Origin: Actinomycetospora sp. NBRC 106378
GTDB taxonomy: Bacteria > Actinomycetota > Actinomycetes > Mycobacteriales > Pseudonocardiaceae
Direction: 5' to 3'
Length of the DNA: 64,000 bases
Assembly (NCBI RefSeq): GCF_030269685.1
Contig: NZ_BSTT01000010.1
Coordinates: 160,927 to 224,926, forward strand
Shown: in pieces, positions 1 through 7,862 of the stretch
How the letters are laid out: each line of letters starts with the position of its first letter
Numbering within the stretch: the stretch's first letter is position 1
Notes under the pieces: model-generated
Databases searched by the model: none
The model's input: the letters and a program-made list of their open reading frames with translations, nothing else
What the model was told of the DNA's origin: nothing
Position numbers and translations under genes: made by a program

Positions 1-1
1 G

Positions 2-295
2 TTCGGCGGCACCCCGGAACAGGTGGAGAACGCGGCCGAGATCGGGATCGAGCACAACCTGGGGCTGACCTGCGACCCCGTGGGCGGCCTCGTCCAGATC
101 CCCTGCATCGAGCGCAACGCGGTCGCCTCGGTGACGGCGATCACCGCGGCGCGGATCGCCGTGCGCGGCGACGGCGCCCACCACGTGTCCCTGGACCAGG
201 CCATCCGCACGATGCGCCGGACCGGGGCCGACATGTCGGTCAAGTACAAGGAGACGGCCCGCGGGGGTCTGGCTCTCACCGTCGTGGAGTGCTGA
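2..295 (+). CDS. sdaA: L-serine ammonia-lyase, C-terminal part (5' end outside window)
   Basis: This is the C-terminal end of an iron-sulfur L-serine dehydratase, which deaminates serine to pyruvate and ammonia. The frame is open from base 2 and the start lies outside the window. The segment with [17 protein letters not shown] and the end [10 protein letters not shown] is typical of the catalytic alpha domain; cysteines in CDPVGG and IPCIERN are known 4Fe-4S ligands in this family. The next gene (purU) starts 10 bases downstream, so the two are probably co-transcribed. Together they fit disposal of serine and one-carbon units from glycine or betaine breakdown. Confidence 0.92.
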   Translation, partial: FGGTPEQVENAAEIGIEHNLGLTCDPVGGLVQIPCIERNAVASVTAITAARIAVRGDGAHHVSLDQAIRTMRRTGADMSVKYKETARGGLALTVVEC

Positions 296-305
296 GGAGA
301 CGATC

Positions 306-1154
306 ATGACCGGCACGCTGACGCTCACCCTGAGCTGCCCGAACCGCAGCGGCATCGTCCACGCGGTGTCGAGCCACCTCGCCGCCCGCGGGTGCGACAT
401 CGTGGAGCACCAGCAGTTCGACGACGCGGTGCGGCGGCGGCTGTTCCTGCGCACCGAGATCGCCGTGCCCGACGGCACCTCCGTGGAGGAGGTCGAGGAG
501 GGCTTCGACGCGGTCGCGGCCGCGTTCGACATGGAGCACACGTTCCACCCGGCCCGCCCGGTCCGCGTCCTCGTCCTGGTCTCGCGGCTCGGACACTGCC
601 TGAACGACCTGATCTACCGCTGGCGCTCGGGCGGGCTGGGGGCCGAGCTCATCGGCGTCGTGTCGAACCACGAGGACCTGCGGCCGATGGCCGAGGCCGC
701 GGGCCTGCCGTTCGTGCACCTGCCCGTCACGCCGGCGACCAAGGCCGACGCCGAGGCCGAGCTGCTCGCCGTCGTCGACCGGCTGGACGCGGAGCTGGTG
801 GTGCTCGCGCGCTACATGCAGATCCTCTCGGACACGACGTGCGCTGCCCTGCGCGGGCGGGCGATCAACATCCACCACTCGTTCCTGCCCGGGTTCAAGG
901 GCGCCAAGCCCTACCACCAGGCCTACGACCGCGGGGTGAAGCTGGTCGGGGCCACCGCGCACTACGTGACGGCCGACCTCGACGAGGGCCCGATCATCGA
1001 GCAGGAGGTCATCCGGATCGACCACTCCTACGACCCGCACGCCCTGCAGATGGTGGGGCGGGACGCCGAGGCGCTCGCGCTCTCGCGGGCGGTGCGCTGG
1101 CACTGCCAGCACCGGGTGCTGCTCGACGGCCACAGCACCGTCGTCCTGCGCTGA
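306..1154 (+). CDS. purU: Formyltetrahydrofolate deformylase
   Basis: A 282-residue PurU hydrolysing 10-formyl-THF to formate and THF. Residues 1 to about 85 form an ACT domain (LTLSCPNRSGIVHAVSSHL). The rest is a formyltransferase domain with the catalytic Asn/His/Asp set visible in NIHHSFLPGFKGA and the DEGPIIEQ segment. An SD-like GAGGAG precedes the ATG. It follows sdaA closely; this pair is often found in actinobacterial and proteobacterial operons that degrade betaine or sarcosine, where purU recycles the folate loaded by demethylation. It converges on the IclR gene with only 7 bases between stops. Confidence 0.95.
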   Translation: MTGTLTLTLSCPNRSGIVHAVSSHLAARGCDIVEHQQFDDAVRRRLFLRTEIAVPDGTSVEEVEEGFDAVAAAFDMEHTFHPARPVRVLVLVSRLGHCLNDLIYRWRSGGLGAELIGVVSNHEDLRPMAEAAGLPFVHLPVTPATKADAEAELLAVVDRLDAELVVLARYMQILSDTTCAALRGRAINIHHSFLPGFKGAKPYHQAYDRGVKLVGATAHYVTADLDEGPIIEQEVIRIDHSYDPHALQMVGRDAEALALSRAVRWHCQHRVLLDGHSTVVLR

Positions 1155-1161
1155 TCCCGGA

Positions 1162-1959
1162 TCAGACGGGGCGGTGGCCGAGCTTCGCGGAGATCTCGGC
1201 CGCCCCCTCCTTGAGCTCCGCCACGACGGCGCGGGCGCGGCGCCGCGGCAGCCGGTAGGCGGGCCCGGTGACCGAGAGGGCCGAGCCCACGGTGCCGTCG
1301 GCCGACACGACGGGGACGGCGACGGCGTGCATCCCCACCTCGAGCTCCTCGAACGAGCGGGCGTAGCCCTCGTCGAAGACGCGCGCGAGCTCGATCCGCA
1401 GCGCCGCCGGGGTCACGATCGTCTCCTCGGTGAACTGCTCCAGCGGGCGACGCAGGACCCGTCGTCGGTCCGTCGTGTCCATCCAGGCGAGCAGGACCTT
1501 GCCGGCCGAGCTCGCGTGCAGCGGGGTCCGCCGTCCGACCCAGTTCTCCGAGATGACGGAGGCGGTGCCGCTCTCCTGGGCCACCGTGATCCCGGCCTCG
1601 CCGTCGCTGACCGCGATGTTCACGGTCTCGCCCAGCGACTCCGCGAGGCGCTGGCAGACCGGTTGCCCGAGCCGGGAGACGTCGAGCCGCGCGGTCGTGG
1701 CGGACGCGAGCCGGATCAGACCGAAGCTCAGGGCGTACCGGCCCCGGTCGCCGTGCTGTTCGAGCAGGGAGCGGCGCTGCAGGGCCGCGACCAGCCGGGA
1801 GGCCGTCGACTTGTGGACGTCGAGCGCTGCGGCGATGTCGGTGATCGCGGCCTCGCCCTGTTCGGCGACGAACTCGAGGATCGCCACGGCCCGGTCGACC
1901 GACTGGACCGCGCCGACCTTCTCACCCGGCGCCGGTGCGGGGTCGATCGACGCTGACAT
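1162..1959 (-). CDS. IclR-family transcriptional regulator
   Basis: A 265-residue IclR regulator. The winged helix-turn-helix lies at about residues 20 to 85 (AVAILEFVAEQGEAAITDIAAALDVHKSTASRLV), followed by an effector-binding IclR domain ending near the C-terminus. It is the last gene of a minus-strand series with the Rieske oxygenase and a small CxxC protein, and is the most likely local regulator of the demethylase genes. Three similar inverted repeats in the nearby intergenic regions are candidate operators. A TAGCCT box lies 6 bases before the ATG, so the message may start at the ATG. The inducer is unknown. Confidence 0.9.
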   Translation of the reverse strand: MSASIDPAPAPGEKVGAVQSVDRAVAILEFVAEQGEAAITDIAAALDVHKSTASRLVAALQRRSLLEQHGDRGRYALSFGLIRLASATTARLDVSRLGQPVCQRLAESLGETVNIAVSDGEAGITVAQESGTASVISENWVGRRTPLHASSAGKVLLAWMDTTDRRRVLRRPLEQFTEETIVTPAALRIELARVFDEGYARSFEELEVGMHAVAVPVVSADGTVGSALSVTGPAYRLPRRRARAVVAELKEGAAEISAKLGHRPV

Positions 1960-1965
1960 CGTCGG

Positions 1966-1971
1966 AGGCTA
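1966..1971 (-). promoter_or_regulatory. Candidate leaderless -10 box of the IclR gene
   Basis: TAGCCT on the minus strand, exactly 6 bases before the ATG of the IclR gene. This spacing would place transcription start at or next to the start codon, as in several other genes of this window. Confidence 0.4.
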
Positions 1972-2060
1972 CCTGACTGCTCGGGCCCGTCCGTGGCCCG
2001 TCGAGCAGCCCTGACAGGCCCTGACGTGCGCGGACGGACAGGGAGACGGTGGGGGACGGG

Positions 2061-2243
2061 TCAGGCGCGGTCGTCCTCGGGGAGGGCGCGCGCGAGGTCG
2101 CGGAGCAGGAAGGGCAGGCGCCCGGCGCACCGCGGGCAGACGCAGTCGCTGCCGTGGACGGCGAGCTGGTCGGCGACCGCGAAGGCGTCGGCCAGGGGCT
2201 CGGCGGCGACGGGGTGGGGGGTGGGATCGGGATCGGCGCTCAT
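2061..2243 (-). CDS. Small CxxC protein, unknown function
   Basis: A 60-residue acidic protein with one CVCPRC motif at residues 34 to 39, which could bind a metal or act as a redox pair. ATG start. It lies 48 bases downstream of the Rieske oxygenase on the same strand and upstream of the IclR gene, so it is probably co-transcribed with them. Third-position GC is high throughout, which supports a real gene. No family is recognised. Confidence 0.6.
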   Translation of the reverse strand: MSADPDPTPHPVAAEPLADAFAVADQLAVHGSDCVCPRCAGRLPFLLRDLARALPEDDRA

Positions 2244-2291
2244 GGCTCGTCTCGTTCGTCCGGTGTGCTGCGGGTCGGGTGGTGGGTGGCT

Positions 2292-3437
2292 TCAGCCGAC
2301 GCGTTCGCGCACCCAGTCGTGGAACTCGCCGATGTGGTGCTCGCTCGGGACCAGCACCCCGCCCCGCGCGTACGACCGCGAGTCCATCGACACCTGGCAG
2401 CGCTCGCAGGCCTCGAAGTCCTGCTGGTTCACCCGGTGGAAGAGCTCCACCGAGCGGTCCAGGTCGGCCCCGGAGTCGACGACCTCGGGGAGGTAGAGCC
2501 AGTCGCAGACCACGAGCGTCCGGTCGGCGGTCAGGGGGAACATGCGGTGGAACACCACGTGATCGGGGACCAGGTTGACGAACACCTGCGGGCGCACCGT
2601 GATCGCGTAGTAGCGGCGGTCCTGCTCGGCGGCGACGCCCGGGATGCGCGCGTGCCCCGCCGAGCCGTCGACGGTGAAGCCCGCGACGTCCTCCCCGAAC
2701 TCCGCCCCGTGCCCCACGAAGTACTGCGCGGCGAGCCCGTCGGCGAACTCCGGGAGCACCTCGGTCAGCTCCGGGTGGATCGTCCCGCAGTGGTAGCACT
2801 CCATGAAGTTCTCGACGATCTGCTTCCAGTTCGCCGCCACGTCGTAGGAGATGCGGCGACCGAGCTTCAGGCCGGCCACGTCGTAGCCGACGATCGCGTC
2901 GGGGGAGCCGAGGCGGGTGGTGACGTCGGCGACCACGGTGTCGGAGAAGGACGGCGGCTCGTCGGCGAGGCAGACCCACACGTAGCCGAGCCACTCCTGC
3001 ACCGCGACGCGGTCGAGGCCGTACCGGTGCCGGTCGACGTCCGGCATGGAGGCGATGTTGGGCGCCGCGATCAGCTTCCCGTCCAGACCGTAGGTCCAGG
3101 CGTGGTACGGGCACTGGAAGGAGCGCCGGACCGAGCCCTTCTCCTCGGTGCACAGGCGCGCCCCGCGGTGCCGGCACACGTTGAGGTAGGCGTGCACGGC
3201 GCCGGTGCGTCCCCGCGCCACGATCACGCTCTCCCGGCCGACCTGCACGGTCTCAAAGTCGCCGGCGGACGGGATGTCCGCGGCGAGCACCGCGCAGAAC
3301 CAGCCCTGCTCGAGGATCAGCGCCTGTTCGGCCGCGAAGATCGCGGGGTCGGTGTAGTACCGGCCCGGGAGGGTCTCCCGCAGGCTCTCGGGGAGCGCCG
3401 GGCCGGTGATCGATCCGACGAACTCACCAGTGGTCAT
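2292..3437 (-). CDS. Rieske non-haem iron oxygenase (betaine demethylase type)
   Basis: A 381-residue oxygenase alpha subunit. The start at 3437 is chosen because GGAG precedes it; the longer frame has no such support. The Rieske 2Fe-2S ligands are C88, H90, C109 and H112 (CRHRGARLC and CPYHAWTYG). The mononuclear iron site lies in NWKQIVENFMECYHCGTIH, with H216 and H221 and an acidic residue nearer the C-terminus. It resembles GbcA-type glycine betaine monooxygenases and choline/carnitine-type oxygenases. Neighbouring purU, sdaA, a Rieske ferredoxin, a reductase and a ProP-like transporter support oxidative demethylation of a quaternary amine such as glycine betaine. The exact substrate is not proven; other betaines such as stachydrine are possible. 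Confidence 0.88.
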   Translation of the reverse strand: MTTGEFVGSITGPALPESLRETLPGRYYTDPAIFAAEQALILEQGWFCAVLAADIPSAGDFETVQVGRESVIVARGRTGAVHAYLNVCRHRGARLCTEEKGSVRRSFQCPYHAWTYGLDGKLIAAPNIASMPDVDRHRYGLDRVAVQEWLGYVWVCLADEPPSFSDTVVADVTTRLGSPDAIVGYDVAGLKLGRRISYDVAANWKQIVENFMECYHCGTIHPELTEVLPEFADGLAAQYFVGHGAEFGEDVAGFTVDGSAGHARIPGVAAEQDRRYYAITVRPQVFVNLVPDHVVFHRMFPLTADRTLVVCDWLYLPEVVDSGADLDRSVELFHRVNQQDFEACERCQVSMDSRSYARGGVLVPSEHHIGEFHDWVRERVG

Positions 3438-3508
3438 CGTGCGTGCTCCTCGACGTGGGCCCGACCGGGCGAGCGGGCGGGTCCGGTCTGTCGGACCGCG
3501 CCGGTGCT

Positions 3509-3545
3509 GTTGCGCGATAGGCGACACTGGTTCTCATCACGCAAC
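3509..3545. promoter_or_regulatory. Candidate operator A: GTTGCG-N25-CGCAAC
   Basis: An inverted pair of 6-base arms spanning 37 bp, ending 72 bases before the oxygenase ATG on the minus strand. The same arm sequence and near-identical spacing recur at 3659-3695 and 6587-6622. I infer a regulator that contacts the two ends, possibly the adjacent IclR protein. Confidence 0.55.
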
Positions 3546-3658
3546 GAGCACGCTCCCCGTCGGAATCGGGCCGTGTCAAGGGCTGGCCGGGGAGAGTCCG
3601 GGATTTCCCGGCGTCGAACCCCTCCTTGACAACGTCAGGCCGTTCTCCCACGGTCTGA

Positions 3659-3695
3659 GTTGCGCATGGAGGATCACGTGCGCGTAGGACGCAAC
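3659..3695. promoter_or_regulatory. Candidate operator B: GTTGCG-N25-CGCAAC
   Basis: Second 37-bp inverted pair with the same arms as operator A, ending 71 bases before the ATG of the ferredoxin reductase on the plus strand. Confidence 0.55.
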
Positions 3696-3765
3696 GTCGG
3701 TCCTGTCCGGTGCCGCGGCCGCGCGTTCGCGCCGCGGCGTCCCTCCCGTGTGCCGAGGAGCGCGC

Positions 3766-4950
3766 ATGAAGACGATCGCGATCGTGGGGGCCTCCGTCGC
3801 CGGGGTGCGCTCGGCCCAGGCCCTGCGGGCCGCCGGGTTCGACGGCCGCCTCACCCTGCTGGGCGACGAGCCGCACGTCCCCTACGACCGGCCGCCGCTG
3901 TCGAAGGAGTTCCTGGCCGGGAGCACCGACGAGGCGGGCCTCGCGCTCCTCGACGACGAGGACCTCGCCGGGCTGGCGCTGGACCTGCGGCCCGGCACGC
4001 GCGCGGCGGCGCTCGACACCGCGGCGGGCCGGGTCCGGCTCGTCGACGGCGGCGAGGTGGCGGCGGACGGCGTCGTGGTGGCCACCGGCGGCAGCGCCCG
4101 GAGGCTGCCCGGCACGTCCGACGTCGAGGGGGTCCACGCGCTGCGCACCCTCGACGACGCGCGGGCGCTGCGGGCCGCGCTCGCGCCCGGGTCGCGGGTG
4201 GCCGTCGTCGGGGGCGGGTTCATCGGCGCCGAGGTCGCCTCCACGTGCCGGGCGCTCGGCCTGGACGTCACCGTCCTCGACGGCCTCGACACGCCGCTGG
4301 CCCCGGTGCTCGGCCCGACCGTCGCCGCGACCTGCGTGGCCCTGCACGACGACGCCGGCACCACCCTGCACGCCGGGGTCGCGGTCGAGGGTCTCACCAC
4401 GGCGCCGACGTCCGGTGGGGCGCGCCGGGTCACCGGGGTGCGGCTGCGGGACGGCCGTGAGGTGCCGGCCGAGGTCGTCGTCGTCGGCGTGGGCATCACC
4501 CCGAACACCGGCTGGCTGCAGGGCTCGGGGGTGAAGGTCGAGAACGGCGCCTGCACCGACGACGGGCTCGTCACCGACGTCCCGGCCGTCGTGGCGGTGG
4601 GCGACGTCGCCCGCTGGTGCCGCGGCACGTCCACCCACCGCCACGAGCACTGGACGAGCGCGGGGGAACAGGCGGCGGTCGCCGCGGAGAACCTCCTCGC
4701 CGGCTCGACGGTCCGCACCGTCGCGCCCTCGGGCTACGTCTGGTCCGAGCAGTACGGCCGCCTGCTGCAGCTCGCCGGCCACCCGGACTCCAGGGACGCG
4801 GTCGAGGTCCTGCACGGCGATCCGGGGGAGCGGCGGTTCGTCGCCCGCTACGTCGGGACGGACGGGGCGACGACGGGGCTCTTCGCGATGGCCGAGCCGC
4901 GGATGTTCGGCCGCCTGCGGCGCACCGAGCTGCCGCGCCGGGCCGGCTGA
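3766..4950 (+). CDS. FAD-dependent ferredoxin reductase
   Basis: A 394-residue NAD(P)H:ferredoxin reductase of the rhodocoxin/putidaredoxin reductase type. The FAD-binding GASVAG motif is at the N-terminus, the NAD-binding GGGFIGAEVA motif near residue 150, and the VAVGDVAR segment of the second FAD motif near residue 280. A GTG lies 18 bases further upstream, but the ATG at 3766 has GAGGAG 5 bases before it and begins the beta-strand directly. It is divergent from the Rieske oxygenase and probably passes electrons to it through the Rieske ferredoxin at 6.6 kb. Confidence 0.9.
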   Translation: MKTIAIVGASVAGVRSAQALRAAGFDGRLTLLGDEPHVPYDRPPLSKEFLAGSTDEAGLALLDDEDLAGLALDLRPGTRAAALDTAAGRVRLVDGGEVAADGVVVATGGSARRLPGTSDVEGVHALRTLDDARALRAALAPGSRVAVVGGGFIGAEVASTCRALGLDVTVLDGLDTPLAPVLGPTVAATCVALHDDAGTTLHAGVAVEGLTTAPTSGGARRVTGVRLRDGREVPAEVVVVGVGITPNTGWLQGSGVKVENGACTDDGLVTDVPAVVAVGDVARWCRGTSTHRHEHWTSAGEQAAVAAENLLAGSTVRTVAPSGYVWSEQYGRLLQLAGHPDSRDAVEVLHGDPGERRFVARYVGTDGATTGLFAMAEPRMFGRLRRTELPRRAG

Positions 4951-4962
4951 GGCCCCACCGGC

Positions 4963-6399
4963 TCAGTCCCGGGGATGTTCGAGGAACACGCCGTCCGGCG
5001 AGCGTTCGGGCGGTGGCAGGTCCGCGCTCGAGGCGAGCGGCCGGGCGCCGGCGAGCGGGTGCCCGGCGCTCTCCTCGAGGAACGCCACGCTCACGAGGCC
5101 GATCACGCCGGCCGCCACCAGGAACCAGCCCGCCCAGTCGAGGTAGCCGGTCGACGCGGTGAGGGCGGCGATCGCGGTCGGGGAGGTGCCCGCGAAGACC
5201 GAGACCGCGACGTTGAAGGTGAGCGCGAGGCCGCCGTAGCGCACGAGGGTGGGGAACACGGCGGGCAGCGTGGACGGCGCCACGGCCGCGAAGCAGAGCA
5301 GGCACGCGCCCATCAGGGCCAGCCCGCCGATCTGACCGAGCAGGCCCTGGCGGAGCAGCCAGACCGCGGGCAGACCGGTCACCACGAGCGCGGTGCTGCC
5401 CGTGAGCAGGACGGGTCGACGGCCGATCCGGTCGCTCAGCCGCCCGACCGTCGTGATCGTGGCCAGCATCGTGAGCATGACCGCGACCTGCAGCCCGGTC
5501 GCGGCCGCGGTGCCGGTGCCGGCCTCGCCGTACTCGACCAGCGTGCTCGTCAGGTAGGTGGGCACGTAGCTCGTCATCACGTAGTTCGCGACGTTCCAGG
5601 CCACCACCAGCCCGCCCGCCACGAGCACGCCGCGGCGGTAGCGCACCAGCACGATCGTCAGGGCCCGGCGCAGCGGCATGCCCGCGACCGCGGGGGAGCG
5701 GTCCATGAGCTGACGGAAGGCCGGGGTGTCCTCCAGGCGCAGGCGTAGGTAGATGCCGGTGATCCCGAGCGGGAGGGCGAGCATGAAGGGGAGGCGCCAG
5801 CCCCAGGAGAGCAGCGCGTCGTCGGGCAGCAGGGCGATGACCAGGGCGCTCGCGCCGGCCCCGAGCGTGTAGCCGCTCAGCGTGCCGAACTCGAGCCAGC
5901 TGCCGAAGAAGCCGCGACGCCGGTCGGGGGCGTACTCCGCGATCAGGGTGAGGGCCCCCGTGTACTCCCCGCCCGCGGAGAAGCCCTGCAGCATCCGGAT
6001 GACCAGCACGAGGACCGGGGCGGCGACGCCGATCGTCCCGTGACCCGGCACGAGGCCCAGCAGCAGCGTGGCCGCCGCCATGAGCACGACGGTGGCCGAG
6101 AGGACCCTCGTCCGTCCGATGCGGTCGCCGAGGGGTCCGAAGACGAGGCCGCCGAGCGGGCGCATCACGAAGGCGGCCGCGAACGCGCCCAGCGTGTAGA
6201 CCGCCGCCCAGGGCCCGGCGTCGGGGAAGAAGACCCGGCTCAGCACGGTGCCGGCGAGGTAGGAGTAGAGCCCGAAGTCGTACCACTCCGCGACGTTGCC
6301 CACGGCGGCCGCGGCGGTCGCGCGCCGCAGGACGTACTCGCCCTCGACGGCCGGCGGCCGTACCCCGTCCCGCCGCCACGGGTGCGGCTGGTCGATCAT
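4963..6399 (-). CDS. MFS transporter, metabolite:H+ symporter (ProP-like)
   Basis: A 478-residue transporter with about 12 membrane segments. It has the MHS-type opening (VGNVAEWYDFGLYSYLAGT) and the MFS loop motif GPLGDRIGRTRVL; ProP and related betaine, proline and dicarboxylate importers belong to this group. The start at 6399 is preceded by GAGGGG; a longer frame exists but lacks such a site. It converges on the ferredoxin reductase (12 bases between stops) and is divergent from the Rieske ferredoxin. Its place in the demethylase locus suggests uptake of the methylated amine. Confidence 0.88.
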   Translation of the reverse strand: MIDQPHPWRRDGVRPPAVEGEYVLRRATAAAAVGNVAEWYDFGLYSYLAGTVLSRVFFPDAGPWAAVYTLGAFAAAFVMRPLGGLVFGPLGDRIGRTRVLSATVVLMAAATLLLGLVPGHGTIGVAAPVLVLVIRMLQGFSAGGEYTGALTLIAEYAPDRRRGFFGSWLEFGTLSGYTLGAGASALVIALLPDDALLSWGWRLPFMLALPLGITGIYLRLRLEDTPAFRQLMDRSPAVAGMPLRRALTIVLVRYRRGVLVAGGLVVAWNVANYVMTSYVPTYLTSTLVEYGEAGTGTAAATGLQVAVMLTMLATITTVGRLSDRIGRRPVLLTGSTALVVTGLPAVWLLRQGLLGQIGGLALMGACLLCFAAVAPSTLPAVFPTLVRYGGLALTFNVAVSVFAGTSPTAIAALTASTGYLDWAGWFLVAAGVIGLVSVAFLEESAGHPLAGARPLASSADLPPPERSPDGVFLEHPRD

Positions 6400-6633
6400 C
6401 CGATCCCCTCGCGGACCTCGGTTCGCTGCGGCCCTGACCGGGAAGTGTGTCACCCGGATGTCGCCGTGTTGGACGGCGTATTGACATATCAGTCGCGTAC
6501 CAGCCGTGTCATCCAATGGCAACAGTACGTCGCCAGAAGTCCCCGGTGACCCCCTTGACGGCGCTTCCGCGAATCGTCACGCTCATGTTGCGAATCGCAG
6601 GACGCGCCGCGCAATACGCAACAGGAGCCAGAC
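6400..6633. promoter_or_regulatory. Divergent control region between transporter and Rieske ferredoxin
   Basis: A 234-base spacer holding the third GTTGCG/CGCAAC inverted repeat next to the ferredoxin start. A TTGACA at 6481-6486 on the plus strand could be a -35 element, but no good -10 hexamer is spaced correctly. No gene is visible. Confidence 0.45.
6587..6622. promoter_or_regulatory. Candidate operator C: GTTGCG-N24-CGCAAC
   Basis: Third copy of the inverted pair, here 36 bp. Its left half also contains the perfect palindrome TGCGAATCGCA (6589-6599). It ends 11 bases before the ferredoxin ATG, abutting the AGGAG, so a bound protein would block transcription or translation start. Confidence 0.55.
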
Positions 6634-6972
6634 ATGATCTACGTGGGCGAACTCTCGGACATCCCCGACGGCGAGTCGGTCCGGGTGGAGGGGACGGTGG
6701 CGATCGCGGTGTTCCACGTCGGGGGCGAGCTCTTCGCCATCGACGACACCTGCACGCACCAGGACGCGTCGCTGTCCGACGGCTTCCTCGAGGGCTGCGC
6801 GGTGGAGTGCCCGCTGCACGCCGCGTGCTTCGACCTCCGGACCGGGCGCCCCGACGGCCCCCCGGCGAAGAAGCCGGTGCGTACCCACGCCGTGTCGGTC
6901 ACCGACGACGGCCAGGTGTGGGTGCAGGAGACCGTCACCGTCCCGGTGGCGGAGCTGGCACCCGCCGTGTGA
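6634..6972 (+). CDS. Rieske-type 2Fe-2S ferredoxin
   Basis: A 112-residue soluble ferredoxin with Rieske ligands C40, H42, C59 and H62 (CTH and CPLH). No signal peptide or membrane segment, as expected for the electron carrier of a three-component oxygenase. AGGAG precedes the ATG. It most likely shuttles electrons from the reductase at 3.8-4.9 kb to the oxygenase at 2.3-3.4 kb; all three share the same type of upstream repeat. Confidence 0.92.
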   Translation: MIYVGELSDIPDGESVRVEGTVAIAVFHVGGELFAIDDTCTHQDASLSDGFLEGCAVECPLHAACFDLRTGRPDGPPAKKPVRTHAVSVTDDGQVWVQETVTVPVAELAPAV

Positions 6973-6988
6973 GCACCCGTCGTCGCCC

Positions 6989-6994
6989 TACGAT
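6989..6994 (+). promoter_or_regulatory. Candidate leaderless -10 box (TACGAT)
   Basis: TACGAT followed by 6 bases and then the GTG start of the DUF2127 gene. This spacing fits a leaderless transcript. Confidence 0.45.
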
Positions 6995-7000
6995 CGCAGG

Positions 7001-7858
7001 GTGACGACCAAGGTCGCGGTGCCCCGGCCGCCGGGCACCGTCCCGCCGGCGCGGTTCCGGCCGCGCTTCCACTACGAGCTCATCACCTGCGGGCTACGTG
7101 GCCACTCCCTGCTCGGGACCGACGCGGCCACGCTCGACACCGACGACGCCGGGTTCGACGTCGGTCTGGTCGTGCGGGAGTCCGCCGGTTCCCGCTGGCA
7201 CCGGTGCCTGCGCTGCGACTCGTGGGTGCCGCTGCCCCCGCCGGCCGCCCCGGGGCGGGACCGCCTGCCCACCCGGGCCGAGGTCGACCTGCCGCTGCGC
7301 GGCCGGGCCTTGCGGGACCGGTTCGTCCTGCGGCTCATCGCGATCGACCGCCTGCTGCACTTCCTCGGGCTCGGCCTCGCCGCCGCGGCGGTGTTCGTGT
7401 TCCTCGCGGACCGCGAGGCCCTGCGCACGCCGTTCTTCGCCGTGCTCGACACGCTGCGCCGGACCCTCGGTCTCGGTGACGGCCTGCAGGAGGGGGTCCT
7501 CGGCGAGGTGACCCGCGCGTTCACCGCCCAGGACCGGACGATCGTCCTCGTGGGGATCGCCCTCGCCGCCTACGCCCTCCTCGAGGGGGTGGAGGCACTC
7601 GGGCTGTGGTGGGGCCGACGCTGGGCCGAGTACCTCACGCTGATCGCGACGTCCGTGCTGCTGGTCCCCGAGATCTACGAGCTGACCGTGCGGGTCACCC
7701 CCACCAAGGTGGTCGCGCTGATCGTGAACGTCGCGGTGGTGGTCTACCTGCTGGTCGCCAAGCGTCTCTTCGGGCTGCGCGGGGGTGCGGCCGCGGAGGA
7801 GGCCGCGCGCGCCGCGGACCAGGGGTGGGAGGCCCTGGCACGCACCGCTCCCGCCTGA
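7001..7858 (+). CDS. DUF2127-type membrane protein
   Basis: A 285-residue protein. The N-terminal ~90 residues are soluble and contain HRCLRC, a possible zinc site. The C-terminal part has about four membrane segments with the DUF2127 pattern: RLIAIDRLLHFLGLG, then ALLEGVEALGLWWGRRWAEYL and PEIYEL. No biochemical role is known for this family. GTG start directly after a TACGAT-N6 box. It converges on the TetR gene with a 4-base gap. Confidence 0.75.
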   Translation: MTTKVAVPRPPGTVPPARFRPRFHYELITCGLRGHSLLGTDAATLDTDDAGFDVGLVVRESAGSRWHRCLRCDSWVPLPPPAAPGRDRLPTRAEVDLPLRGRALRDRFVLRLIAIDRLLHFLGLGLAAAAVFVFLADREALRTPFFAVLDTLRRTLGLGDGLQEGVLGEVTRAFTAQDRTIVLVGIALAAYALLEGVEALGLWWGRRWAEYLTLIATSVLLVPEIYELTVRVTPTKVVALIVNVAVVVYLLVAKRLFGLRGGAAAEEAARAADQGWEALARTAPA

Positions 7859-7862
7859 CCGT

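Larger units (their letters stand above)
3438..3765. promoter_or_regulatory. Divergent control region between oxygenase and reductase
   Basis: These 328 bases have no gene and separate the minus-strand oxygenase from the plus-strand reductase. They hold two inverted repeats with GTTGCG and CGCAAC arms (3509-3545 and 3659-3695). Each lies about 71 bases from the start codon of the gene next to it, a symmetrical layout. TTGACAACGTCA at 3626-3637 contains a short palindrome and a TTGACA that could be a -35 element. Confidence 0.6.

Noticed and set aside
3626..3637. TTGACAACGTCA as a FadR-like operator
   Set aside because: The palindrome is short and single, and no GntR gene is nearby; the three longer repeats explain the region better.
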